NCBI GenBank assembly: GCA_041390305.1 | Contig: JAWKQE010000002.1 | Coordinates: 62,001-126,000, forward strand | Origin: JACKCR01 sp041390305 | GTDB taxonomy: Bacteria > Eisenbacteria > RBG-16-71-46 > CAIMUX01 | Direction of reading: 5' to 3' | DNA: 64,000 bases | Shown: piece after piece, positions 18,118-26,449 of the stretch | Layout: each line of letters starts with the position of its first letter | How positions within the stretch are numbered: the stretch's first letter is position 1 | Position numbers and translations under genes: made by a program | The notes under the pieces: model-generated | Told to the model about the DNA's origin: nothing | Seen by the model: only the letters and a program-made list of their open reading frames with translations | Databases searched by the model: none

Positions 18118-19183
18118 TCAGTACGCCCCGCGGGCGCGCTCCTTCGCCGGAAGGATCTCGAGGCAGGTCGTCCACCATCCCGTGAGGATGGTCTCGACGA
18201 ACTCCTCGGGGAGTGACTCCGCGCGCATCTCTTCGGCGAGTCGGTGGTGATCGTAGGACACGGCGCGCAGTTCCACTTCGAGTCCGCGCCGGTTGCTACT
18301 CGCGTCCTGACGCCCGCCATCGGGAGTCCGCACGAGTGCGTACCAGACGCGCGGGTCGCCGTTGTTCGCAGGGCGACCTATGGCTCCGACGTTGACGATC
18401 CCCCGGGTCAGTGTGGCGGCGTCATTCGTCGCCCTCGACATCGTGGTCGGCGGCTCCGCGTCACGCGCACCCACTTGTTCCGCACCGCTCGTACCTCGCA
18501 GCGATCGCGCCGCGATCGGGTCCACGCTGCGTATCCACGGATCCCCGTGTGCGACGAAGACTGACGTCCGTGTCCTGCTCCCAAAGCAGTCGTTGGATGA
18601 ACGCGCGTGGGGTCGTCGACTCCCAGAGGAACTCGTTCACGCGGCGCGGCGAACCGTGTGCGAGTCGGATCGTGACGCCGCCCATGGTGAGCAGAGCGCC
18701 GGTCGGTAGTCCCCGCAGCCACGCCCGGTGGTGTTCCGACGTGTGCGCGAGCGTGTAGTCGTAGCTGATCTGTGCGTAGTGGTTGTCGCGCGGATCGGTG
18801 TAGCCGCACTGGCAGTCGTCCAGACCGTTGCCGACGCTGTCGTCGTAGTTGCCTTGGAGGGTGAGGATCCCCGCGTCGCGGAGGATCTCGATGGAGCGGT
18901 CTGGGTGCGGGCCGAATCCGCCGAGGTCCCCGAGGCAGATCGCCCGCTCCGCGCCGGACGCGGTTGCGTCCGCGAGGACGGCACGGAGTGCGTGGTGGTT
19001 GCTGTAGACGCCTCCGAAGATCGCAATGCACCGCGGTGATGGTTCGGCCCGGAGGTCGAGCACGCGGGTCGAGTCCGACGTGTCTGCGGTGCCGATGCCG
19101 TCTGCCGCGCCGTTGCCGCCGGCCGCGCCGTTGCCGCCGGCCGCTCCCACACCGTGATCCGGCGCGTTCCATGCACCTTTCAC
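18118..19183 (-). pseudogene. Metallophosphoesterase-family gene, frameshifted
   Basis: GTG at 19183 overlaps the TGA of the radical SAM gene (GTGA). The first frame encodes a linker with GGNGAA repeats, then IAIFGGVYSNHHALRAVL, CLGDLGGFGPHPD, LQGNYDDSVGNGL and LAHGSPRRVNEFLWES, a metallophosphoesterase pattern in which the usual D-x-H is replaced by GGVYSN. The frame is lost near 18555-18575. Continuing in the neighbouring frame gives VFVAHGDPWIRSVDP, NVGAIGRPANNGDPRVWYAL and GWWTTCLEILPAKERARG, ending at 18118. The two halves together make a complete protein of about 350 residues. The shift equals one extra base (or two missing). It may be a sequencing error; the high conservation after the break argues against old decay. 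Confidence 0.8.
19104..19139. repeat. 18-bp tandem duplication inside the metallophosphoesterase gene
   Basis: Two exact copies of an 18-base unit (GCCGCGCCGTTGCCGCCG) at 19104-19121 and 19122-19139 encode the repeated GGNGAA linker. The period keeps the reading frame, so it can vary in copy number without breaking the gene. Confidence 0.8.
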
Positions 19184-20070
19184 GTCCGGCACGTGAACCT
19201 CTCGACATGGCAGGTGACGCAGGCCGGATGATTGAGCGCGATCGGGACGAACCCGTCCTCCAGCCGCTCGGCCATCCGCGCGCCTGGTTCCTCGATGAGG
19301 ATGGGACAGGGATAGACGCCCTTCGAGGTGACGGTGCGGCAGCTTCCACACTGGAGGGCCTGGTCCTCGCCGGGTGCGAGGTCACCTGGGGAGAGGCGGA
19401 ACCCTGCTGCGTACGCGCCGGCGCGATGGGCTTCCCGGCCGATGTGGAACGGCGGAATGAACTTCGTGCGGGGACGGGAGAAACCGAGACTTCGGAGTCG
19501 ATCCATGAAGTCCGACCGTCCTTCGCTGCCTTCGTACCGTGCGTGCACGGTCGTCACCGTGAAGACGGGCTGGAGGCCGACGTCCTCGAGATTACGGGCG
19601 CCGGCGAGGATGCCGTCGAAGGTGCCTCGGCCGCGGATCGGGTCGTTTTCCTCGGGCGTGGTTCCGTCGAGGCTGACGCGGAGGTCGAGACTGTACTCGC
19701 TCTCGTCAGACATCTCCTTCAGCGCTCGTGCGATCTCCGGCGTGAGGAGGAGTCCGTTCGTCAGGATGGAGAGAGGGCCCTGGGCCAGGGTGCGCTCGAT
19801 GAGGAGGAGGATGTCCGGATGGAGGAACGGCTCCCCTCCGGTGAAGTAGTACTCCTTCACCCCCTCACGCGCCGCCGTCTCCAAGGCGGAGAGCACGGAT
19901 GCGGTCGTCATGAACGGATGGGATTCGTTCTTGGGTCCGCAGGTGATGAAGCAGTGACGACACGCGATATTGCAGACCGTGCCCGCGACCTGGAGCCAGA
20001 GGACGTCGAGCCCGAGGAAGGCGAGATCGGGGCCGACGTGAGGATCGTCGGAAACGGGCCGTGCGGTCAT
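19180..20070 (-). CDS. Radical SAM protein with C-terminal Cys cluster
   Basis: A 296-residue protein. The radical SAM CX3CX2C motif is CNIACRHC (Cys33, 37, 40), which binds the 4Fe-4S cluster that cleaves S-adenosylmethionine. FTGGEP and the later barrel strands (LSILTNGLLL, DLRVSLDG) are present. After about residue 235 a SPASM-like set of cysteines appears: LQCGSC, YPCPILIEE, HPACVTC and FTC at the end, which could hold one or two auxiliary clusters. The ATG overlaps the symporter stop (ATGA) and its own stop overlaps the GTG of the metallophosphoesterase gene, so the three are one translationally coupled operon. The substrate is unknown; peptide or small-molecule modification are both possible. 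Confidence 0.87.
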   Translation of the reverse strand: MTARPVSDDPHVGPDLAFLGLDVLWLQVAGTVCNIACRHCFITCGPKNESHPFMTTASVLSALETAAREGVKEYYFTGGEPFLHPDILLLIERTLAQGPLSILTNGLLLTPEIARALKEMSDESEYSLDLRVSLDGTTPEENDPIRGRGTFDGILAGARNLEDVGLQPVFTVTTVHARYEGSEGRSDFMDRLRSLGFSRPRTKFIPPFHIGREAHRAGAYAAGFRLSPGDLAPGEDQALQCGSCRTVTSKGVYPCPILIEEPGARMAERLEDGFVPIALNHPACVTCHVERFTCRT

Positions 20071-21530
20071 CGTGCCGAGACCGTCGCCGTTGCCTCCTCG
20101 AGGTTCCGGCCCATCACGCGGTCGAGCACCGCACCGAGTGCAAACCCTCCGAAGACGATCAGCATACCGTAGACGTTCGCCCCGAGGAGGGATCCGTACT
20201 TGCCGGCTCCGATGCTCCATGCCGGCGGGATGAGGTTCACCGCGTGGAGGATGCCGAGGAGGACTCCCGGCCAGAGCGCCATGTGGAACGCGAGGGGCCC
20301 GGCCGACTTCCACTCCGCGAAGAGGAAGATCGGCGCGAGTCCCAACACCATCGTTCCGCTCACGGTGGTGGCCTTGAGGATCGTCGCGCCCGCGAAGAGG
20401 GGAAGAGAACCCGCCACGACGGCGAGGATCATGACGAACCGGCCGGCCTGGATCGGGTCCCGGCTCGACATCCAGTCGGTGAACCTCCGGACGATGGGTG
20501 GAGTCGGCGGACCGGTTTCGGCGCTGTCGCCTCGTGCGCCTCCCAGGTCGACGACGAACGCCTTTGCGAACGAACTCAGGGTCGAATCGAGAGTGGAGCC
20601 CGCGGAGATCATCATCAGGATACTCATCCCCGCGAGGCTGGCCACGCCGAACGCCTCCGCGACGCGGAGCGGCGCGTCCTGTCCGGCTTCGAGGCCGATC
20701 ACCTGGCCGTACACACCCGTGATTCCGAACAGCACGATGAACGCAGCCGCGATCACGCCTGCGAGGAGGTAGCTCTTCAGCATCACCCTCGGCCTCGTGA
20801 GGAAGCCGCGATCGGTGAGGACGGGATCGTGGAACGGGTAGCTGAAGGACTGGAGGATCGCGACGAGGAGGAGATCCACGCCTCCGACCAGCGTCCACTC
20901 TCCCGAGGTGAGGAGTGGCTTGGCTCCCACCTGCGGGAAGACGAGCGCGAGCACGAAGAAGAGAAGGAACACGCCGAGCGCGAACTGGAGCGCGTCGGTC
21001 ACGATCGAGCTGCGGAGCCCGCCACGGAGGCTGTAGAGCAGGGTGACGAGAGAGAAGACGAGTGCGGCCGCGAAGTAGGGAGCCGTTCCCGACGCTCCGA
21101 AGTACGCCCCGACCACGGCCGTGTTGGACCAGACTTCGTTCATCAGCCGGACGAGTACCACGAGTAGGAATCCGAGAGCGGCGAGTGGTCCGTACTTCTT
21201 CGTGACCACCTCGGGAAGGCTCTGTGCCCCCAGGCGCGTCCGCAGTCGGTAGATCACGATCCCGGCGACCGGAATGGAGAGGTACCAACCCGCGTACGCC
21301 ACGGCGCCGACGATTCCGAACGAACGTCCGAGGTTGGCAGCGTTCGTGATCGACTTGGCAAAGATCCACGAGATCACGATGGACGCGACGAGGAGTCCCA
21401 TGCCCACGTCCCGGCCGCGCGCGGAGCGGCCGGCGAAGAACTGATCGAAGCGGGCGGCCTTGGGGGCGAGGAGCCACATGACGACGCCATAGGCTAGGAG
21501 GGCCATCCAGAGGAGGGTCTTGCTGTCCAC
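20067..21530 (-). CDS. Sodium:solute symporter (SSS) family transporter
   Basis: A 487-residue inner-membrane protein with about 13 hydrophobic helices. I chose the GTG at 21530, preceded by GGGAG, since the N-terminus then enters the first helix (TLLWMALLAYGVVMWLL); the frame is open to 21638 but with no transporter-like sequence. SSS features include FFAGRSARGRDVGMGLLVASIVISWIFA, GGLRSSIVTDALQFALG, a helix-8-like segment with SAGSTLDSTLSSFAKAFVVDL, and DRVM near the end. It should use a sodium gradient to import an organic solute. It is first in the operon with the radical SAM and metallophosphoesterase genes, which suggests that the imported solute or its product is acted on by them. Confidence 0.88.
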   Translation of the reverse strand: MDSKTLLWMALLAYGVVMWLLAPKAARFDQFFAGRSARGRDVGMGLLVASIVISWIFAKSITNAANLGRSFGIVGAVAYAGWYLSIPVAGIVIYRLRTRLGAQSLPEVVTKKYGPLAALGFLLVVLVRLMNEVWSNTAVVGAYFGASGTAPYFAAALVFSLVTLLYSLRGGLRSSIVTDALQFALGVFLLFFVLALVFPQVGAKPLLTSGEWTLVGGVDLLLVAILQSFSYPFHDPVLTDRGFLTRPRVMLKSYLLAGVIAAAFIVLFGITGVYGQVIGLEAGQDAPLRVAEAFGVASLAGMSILMMISAGSTLDSTLSSFAKAFVVDLGGARGDSAETGPPTPPIVRRFTDWMSSRDPIQAGRFVMILAVVAGSLPLFAGATILKATTVSGTMVLGLAPIFLFAEWKSAGPLAFHMALWPGVLLGILHAVNLIPPAWSIGAGKYGSLLGANVYGMLIVFGGFALGAVLDRVMGRNLEEATATVSAR

Positions 21531-21653
21531 GGAACTCCCTGAGAAGACTCGGAAAGGTTTCGGCTCGGCCAGAACGGAGCGAGACCGGGTCTGAATCGGG
21601 CGGTTCGATGCCGCGACAGCCCATTCTATTCCAAACACCGCGAAATGTGACGG

Positions 21654-21673
21654 CGGGCGGCGATCGCCGCCCG
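21654..21673 (-). terminator. Perfect GC-rich palindrome after the selenoprotein gene
   Basis: A 20-base perfect palindrome (CGGGCGG, central CGATCG, CCGCCCG) begins 4 bases past the TAG stop of the gene at 21678. It is a likely terminator or 3'-end hairpin. No clear T-run follows. Confidence 0.5.
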
Positions 21674-21677
21674 ACCC

Positions 21678-22397
21678 CTATCCCTTCCGCTTCTTCGCCC
21701 CGGCCTCGACCGCCAGCTCCTCCAGCACCTCGTAGGGCTGTGCGCCGACGACCTTCTGGCCGCCCATCTCGAACGTCGGGACGGCGGTGACCCCGGACTG
21801 GCGGGACCGACTCCAGTTGGCGTCGACCTTGGCGCTGTGTGTACGCTCCACCAGTACCTTCCGCGCCGCGCTCGCGTCGAGCCCTACGGACTTCGCGAGG
21901 CCCACGAGGACGTCGATGTCTCCCACGTTCTGATTGTCGACGAAGTAGGCCCGGAACGCGGTGTCGTGGAACTCGGTTCCGCGCCCTTGCTCCTCGGCCC
22001 AGACGCCGAGTTCCTGCGCGAGACGCGAGTTGTACGTCATCTCCCGAGTCCCGCTCATCGGCAGTCCCTCCTGCTTCGCGAGGTCGATCAGACGTTGGCG
22101 ACTCTGCTCGAGGCGGGGGGCCGCGGACGGTCCACCGAAGAGGTCGAGGAGCTTCATGCCCTTGGCGGGAGTGTCTGGATGCAGGGGGAAGTGCACGTAC
22201 TCGACTTCGACGTCGTATTCCTTCTGGAGCCGCTCAATACGCCCGGTACTGAGATAGCACCACGGTCACACGTAGTCGCTGTAGACACGGAGCACCACGG
22301 GGTCTCCTCCTCCGGACTCTGCCGTGGCGACGCGCGGAGCCATCGCGAGTGCGAGGAACAGCGCGGGCAGGGCCACGGTGACGATCAGTCGGTACAT
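21678..22397 (-). CDS. Predicted selenoprotein: DsbA/FrnE-like thiol oxidoreductase with in-frame UGA (Sec44)
   Basis: From the ATG at 22397 (GGAGG six bases upstream) the frame gives a signal peptide (RLIVTVALPALFLALAM, cleavage near ATA-E), then VVLRVYSDYV, a TGA codon at 22266-22268 (codon 44), then PWCYLSTGRIERLQKEYDVEV and on, unbroken, to a TAG at 21678: 239 residues with the TGA read as an amino acid. The TGA falls exactly on the first cysteine of the C-P-W-C active site of DsbA/FrnE-like proteins (Sec44-Pro-Trp-Cys47). The rest of the fold is intact, including the cis-Pro loop GVTAVPTF. A SECIS-like hairpin follows the TGA (22233-22253). Together these support Sec insertion, not a pseudogene. 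It would act as a periplasmic oxidoreductase or isomerase. The genes selA, selB, selC and selD are not in the window. Confidence 0.87.
22233..22253 (-). promoter_or_regulatory. Bacterial SECIS-like hairpin
   Basis: Reading the minus strand, 12 bases after the TGA codon, CTCAGTAC pairs with GTATTGAG (eight pairs, one of them G-U) around the five-base loop CGGGC. The loop begins 20 bases after the TGA and has G as its second base. This fits the published bacterial SECIS pattern of a small apical loop 16 to 37 bases after UGA with a G in its first two positions. SelB would bind it to deliver Sec-tRNA. Confidence 0.82.
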
Positions 22398-22479
22398 CGG
22401 ATCCTCCGTTCGCTTGGGAATGGGTCCCCCCGCCGAGGAGCCTAGCGGGATCGGCGACCGGCCCGCTACCACCAATCAC

Positions 22480-23478
22480 CTACCTGACGGTCGCGTGATC
22501 GCCGTTTCTCCGCTCGTGTGCGGCCTCTCTCGATCCGTCTGCGTCGTCCTGCCCCCGACCCGAGCCGCTCCGCTCTTCACGTGGTGGCCAGACGTTCCTC
22601 AGCTGGGATTCGAGCGCGACCCCTCCGCGGATGCCGAAATCGAACGTCCGGATCGGGAACGGGATCGAGATCTCGGCGCCGTCGAACGCCTGCTTCACGG
22701 CGACGATCGCCCGGTCCTTGGCGCGAAGCGGATCCGTGCCGGGGTAGGTGATCCAGAACTGGACTTCGAGATCGATCGAGCTCTCGCCGAACCCTCGGTA
22801 GTAGACCTGTGCCTTGGGGTCCTCGCGAACGAACTCGAGCTCGGAAACGGCCTCGAGCGCCCGCTCGGCCGCGAGTTCGAGATCGTCTCCATAGGAGACA
22901 CCGACCTCGATGTCTATCCGCCTCGTTCCCGTGCTGCTGTAGTTCACGAGCGGATTCGCGAAGATCATCCTGTTCGGGATCTCGACGATCTGGCCGTTGA
23001 AGGTGCGGATCACGGTCGTACGTAGATGGATCTGCTGCACCGTTCCCATGAAGTCGTTCGTCTCGACGACGTCTCCGGGCCGGAACGGTTGGCGGAACGA
23101 CATCATGACGCCGGAGACGAAGTTCGCCGCGAGGTCCTGGAACGCGAATCCGAGGGCGAGTCCGACCACACCGACTCCGGCCAGCATCGAGGTGACGGTC
23201 TTGTCGAGTCCGATGATGCCGAGTCCGATGAACGTTCCGACGAGAAGGAGAGAGAGGTAGGCGAGGTTTCCGAAGAGAGTCGTGGCGGCGCTTCGTTCCG
23301 CGAACCGCGAGAGCACGCGTCTCACGGACCAGCGCGCGATCCGTGCCAGGCCCCAGAAGAGGATGAGCACGCCGACCGCGACGGCGAAGTTGGGGAGCAT
23401 GGTGACCGCGGATTCGCCCCAGCTCTCGATCTTCGATTGGAATGCGCTCGTCGTCTCCTGAAGGATTCCTGTATCCAT
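22480..23478 (-). CDS. MscS-family mechanosensitive ion channel
   Basis: A 332-residue membrane protein. Three hydrophobic helices occupy residues about 25-45, 65-90 and 92-125. The third contains the pore-lining pattern VGVVGLALGFAFQDLAANFVSGVMM, followed by the beta-domain start RQPFRPGDVV and the TVIRTFNGQIVEIPN strand typical of MscS. A GAGGAG-type site precedes the ATG. The C-terminal 30 residues are charged and low in complexity (REERSGSGRGQDDADGSREA). It would release solutes on hypo-osmotic shock. It lies 82 bases upstream of the selenoprotein gene in the same direction, so it may be co-transcribed. Confidence 0.92.
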   Translation of the reverse strand: MDTGILQETTSAFQSKIESWGESAVTMLPNFAVAVGVLILFWGLARIARWSVRRVLSRFAERSAATTLFGNLAYLSLLLVGTFIGLGIIGLDKTVTSMLAGVGVVGLALGFAFQDLAANFVSGVMMSFRQPFRPGDVVETNDFMGTVQQIHLRTTVIRTFNGQIVEIPNRMIFANPLVNYSSTGTRRIDIEVGVSYGDDLELAAERALEAVSELEFVREDPKAQVYYRGFGESSIDLEVQFWITYPGTDPLRAKDRAIVAVKQAFDGAEISIPFPIRTFDFGIRGGVALESQLRNVWPPREERSGSGRGQDDADGSREAAHERRNGDHATVR

Positions 23479-24121
23479 CTCCGTGTCGTCTCCTCGAATC
23501 GTGTCCTACGCCTGCGTACCGCGAGTGCGTTCCGGGAGCGTGTCCGCGCCTCGGCGCGTCGCCGCCGTTCGCGGATCGTGTCCCACGTCCTCGTGCGGTC
23601 TCCTTCGTGTTCGAATGCACTCTTCTCTTTGCAAGGCAAGGACCGGTCCGAGAGCGGGATACCAGGTGAGGGATTCTGCGAAGTGCCTCGAACCCGGACA
23701 TTTGCGGTCGTCGAAGTCTCGTGGGGACTCCATCTATAACGAGTCGCCCTCGAGACAACGCACCGGTTGGCCGGTGAGGGCGTGTAGGAACGACAACACC
23801 CATGTAACTCCAGCCACACTTCGAGGCGTTCGAATCCGAGTCGGTCCCCGGACGTGCACGGGGGCGGACGCGCTCGTGGATGGCGACCCGTTGAATCTGT
23901 AACTGGCTGCTTGTCAGTAGTTTGACGGCTTCTGTCGCGGTCCTCACGCCGTCGACGCGCGGGTCCCGGCGGTCGGTTCGTGCTGCTTGGCACGGAACTC
24001 ACTTCTTCCATCTCGAACGGGCGAGAGACTCGACGAACCTCCGGGTCCCTCGCATGGTCGAAGTCCAAAACAGGAGGCTCCGGGCGACACGTCTGGAGCG
24101 GAAGGAAGCAGGAGGCAACCG
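23479..24121. other. Intergenic region, 643 bases, divergent genes
   Basis: This region separates the MscS gene (leftward) from the SYLF gene (rightward). Open frames exist on both strands but none shows a family motif, signal peptide or convincing ribosome site. I see no RNA gene. Confidence 0.5.
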
Positions 24122-24865
24122 ATGATCAAGCTCACCAAGACCCCTTTGTTCGCCCTCGCCGCGACCGCGTCGCTCTTCTATGCCGTGCCCGGCGTTGCCG
24201 GTGACCACACGGACGTCCACGTCACGACGTCGCAGGAGATGCAGGAGTCGAACGAGGCGGAACGCGCCGAGATGGCCGCGGAAGTTCTGAAGGCTTCCCT
24301 CACCGGTGAGGATCAGTCGATCCCGAAGGCGCTCCTGGAGGAGGCGCACGCGGTCGTGGTCATTCCTCACGTCGTGAAGGGGGCGTTCCTGGTCGGCGGT
24401 CAGTACGGCAAGGGACTGGTCTCCTGGCGTGACGACAACGGCGACTGGTCCGCGCCCGCCTTCGTCAGCATGGGCGGCGCGAGTTACGGATTCCAGGCGG
24501 GCGTCAAGGCCGTCGACCTGGTCCTCGTCGTGACGGACCCGAACGGTCTCCAGGCGCTGATGGACGACGAACTCAAGCTGGGTGCCGGAGTGGGTGTGAC
24601 GGCGGGACCGATCGGTCGTGACGCGGAAGCCGCGACGAACCTGACCCTCGACACCGGGATCTACTCCTACTCGCGTTCCAAGGGCCTCTTCGCAGGCGCG
24701 AGCCTCGAGGGTGCGGTCCTGACCCTGGACGACGACGCGAACCGGAAGGTCTATGGCGACACGACGACGGGCAAGGTGCTCCTCTCGTCGAAGCATGGCG
24801 GCAACGACACGGTGAAGCCGTTCCTCCAGTCGCTCGACACCTACGTCCCGGACCTCGATTCGTAA
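24122..24865 (+). CDS. SYLF-domain (Ysc84-like) lipid-binding exported protein
   Basis: A 247-residue protein with AGGAGG before the ATG and a signal peptide (LFALAATASLFYAVPGVAG-D). The mature part is a SYLF domain: IPKALLEEAHAVVVIPHVVKGAFLVGGQYGKGLVSWR, APAFVSMGGASYGFQAGVKAVDLVLVV, a KLGAGVGVTAGPIGRDAEA block and YSYSRSKGLFAGASLEGAVL. SYLF domains bind phosphoinositides or other membrane lipids, and bacterial members are usually secreted or periplasmic with unknown role. An additional acidic helical segment (QEMQESNEAERAEMAAEVLKA) precedes the domain. It is followed by the hairpin at 24982-25009, so it appears to be a single-gene unit. Confidence 0.92.
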   Translation: MIKLTKTPLFALAATASLFYAVPGVAGDHTDVHVTTSQEMQESNEAERAEMAAEVLKASLTGEDQSIPKALLEEAHAVVVIPHVVKGAFLVGGQYGKGLVSWRDDNGDWSAPAFVSMGGASYGFQAGVKAVDLVLVVTDPNGLQALMDDELKLGAGVGVTAGPIGRDAEAATNLTLDTGIYSYSRSKGLFAGASLEGAVLTLDDDANRKVYGDTTTGKVLLSSKHGGNDTVKPFLQSLDTYVPDLDS

Positions 24866-24981
24866 GACAACCGATCACGGAACTGGCGGACGGACAACAC
24901 CCCCGGAGTCTGATCCCGCCAGACCGCGACCTCCTCGGACGAACTGATCTTTGCCCCATCGTGTCTCGTCCGAGGAGACGG

Positions 24982-25009
24982 CAGCCCCGTACGGAAACGT
25001 GCGGGGCTG
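24982..25009 (+). terminator. GNRA-tetraloop hairpin after the SYLF gene
   Basis: CAGCCCCGTACG pairs with CGTGCGGGGCTG around a GAAA loop: 12 pairs, one a G-U. It lies 117 bases past the SYLF stop and just before the ThrE-like gene. No T-run follows directly, so it may be a terminator or a structured 5' leader. Confidence 0.5.
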
Positions 25010-25063
25010 TCACTGCTTTCGGGTTCGAGCGTCCTTTCTCGAGAGCACTCCGTCCTGTACGTT

Positions 25064-26341
25064 GTGCGGATCCGTGGAAGTAGGTCGGCCAGTCGAGGAG
25101 GCGGGCAGTCGAAGGTGGGATCGAGTTCCAACGAAGCGAAGGAAGAAGCGGTCGTCCTGGTCGTGCGGCTCGCAAAGGCGCTGCACACGTATGGAACGCC
25201 CGCGCATCGCCTCGAGGAAGCGCTCAGCCGGATGAGTGCGCAGTTCGACCTCGAAGGGCAGTTCTTCTCTACCCCGACGTCGATCTTCGCCGCCTTCGGC
25301 CCGACCGGGAAGCAGCAGATGGTTCTGGAGCGGGTGGAACCCGGTGAGGTCCATCTCGGGAAGCTGGCCGCGCTCGACGATCTCCTCGACGATCTCGCGA
25401 GGGGCGAAGTCGAGATCGTGGGAGCGAGGCAGAGGCTCCAGGAGATCGAAGCCTCCCACGCTGGGGCGGGCACGGTGCTGCTCGTTCTGTCACAGCTCCT
25501 GGTCAGCGCGGCGGGGGCATTCTTCTTCCGCGGATCCACCCTGGACATCGGCGTATCGGCGGTGACGGGGATCGTCGTCGGACTCCTGCTCGCCGTGCTG
25601 GGCCGCGTACACGCGACACGGCGCCTCATCGATCTCCTCTCGGCCTCTCTCGCCGCGTTCATCGCCACCGCCGTCGGGACCCAACTACCGGCGGTCCATC
25701 CTTACATCGTGACCCTGGCCACCCTGCTCATCCTTCTCCCCGGCTTGAGCCTCACGACGGCGACGTCCGAGCTCGCGAGCAAGCACTTCGTCGCCGGTGG
25801 GTCGCGCTTCGCGGGGACCGTCGTGGTGCTCGTCACGCTCGGGTTCGGCGCCGCGCTCGGCAGTCAGCTCGCGACGAAGTGGTTCGGCCAGGGGCCGACG
25901 ACGGAGCTGGCCATGCTGTCCTGGTATCTCACCCTACCCGCGCTCCTCGCCTCGTCTCTCGGACTCGCGATCTACTTCCGGGCGGAGAAACGGGACTTTG
26001 CCTGGATCCTCGCGAGTTCCGCCGTGACCTACGGGGCCGTGCAGTTCGGCGCCCGGGCCCTCGGGGGAGTGGAACTCGGCGCACTCTTCGGTGCGTTCGT
26101 GCTCGGGGTGTTCGGGAGCTTCGTCGCTCGCGTCTTTCGGCGACCCGCCGCTGTCGCGACCGTGCCCGGACTGGTTCTCCTCGTACCGGGGAGCGTCGGC
26201 TTCCAGAGCGTGGCGTCCCTGGTCGAACACGATACCGTTTCCGGCATCCAGACCGCGTTCTCCATGCTCGTCGTCGCGGTCGCGATCGTGACCGGTCTGC
26301 TCGTCGCGAGCGCGGTGTTTCCGTCGCGTCGGGCGCTCTGA
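25064..26341 (+). CDS. ThrE-like threonine/serine exporter family protein
   Basis: A fusion of the two ThrE halves in one chain of up to 425 residues. The N-terminal DUF1212 part has VVRLAKALHTYGTPAHRLEEALSRMSAQFDLEGQFFSTPTSIFAAFG and then about five hydrophobic helices; the C-terminal DUF3815 part starts near residue 285 (LALSSLG-like helices) and includes FGSFVARVFRRPAAVATVPGLVLLVPGSVGFQSV. It should export small amino acids such as threonine and serine. The start is uncertain: GTG at 25064 has no ribosome site, while GTG at 25115 has GGAGG 13 bases ahead. The conserved part begins after both. Confidence 0.85.
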   Translation: MRIRGSRSASRGGGQSKVGSSSNEAKEEAVVLVVRLAKALHTYGTPAHRLEEALSRMSAQFDLEGQFFSTPTSIFAAFGPTGKQQMVLERVEPGEVHLGKLAALDDLLDDLARGEVEIVGARQRLQEIEASHAGAGTVLLVLSQLLVSAAGAFFFRGSTLDIGVSAVTGIVVGLLLAVLGRVHATRRLIDLLSASLAAFIATAVGTQLPAVHPYIVTLATLLILLPGLSLTTATSELASKHFVAGGSRFAGTVVVLVTLGFGAALGSQLATKWFGQGPTTELAMLSWYLTLPALLASSLGLAIYFRAEKRDFAWILASSAVTYGAVQFGARALGGVELGALFGAFVLGVFGSFVARVFRRPAAVATVPGLVLLVPGSVGFQSVASLVEHDTVSGIQTAFSMLVVAVAIVTGLLVASAVFPSRRAL

Positions 26342-26449
26342 CTCCGGTCTGTTTCGGGAACCCACGATGAAGAGGAACAGATCGGAGGGTGACGAGCCGA
26401 TCGACTTCGTAGGACACTACCGTCTGCATCAGATCTACGAAGGAGACCG

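Noticed and set aside
16277..18178. A 633-codon minus-strand frame opposite the CA-MCP gene
   Set aside because: Mirror shadow of the MCP coding sequence; no start context or motif.
22266..22475. A short gene ending at the TGA at 22266, followed by a separate gene from 22196
   Set aside because: Splitting there would cut a DsbA-like domain at its active site; the frame and the hairpin after TGA support one selenoprotein gene.
23820..23845. GTTCGAATCC, resembling a tRNA T-loop
   Set aside because: The flanking bases do not form the five-pair T-stem and no acceptor or anticodon arms fit around it.
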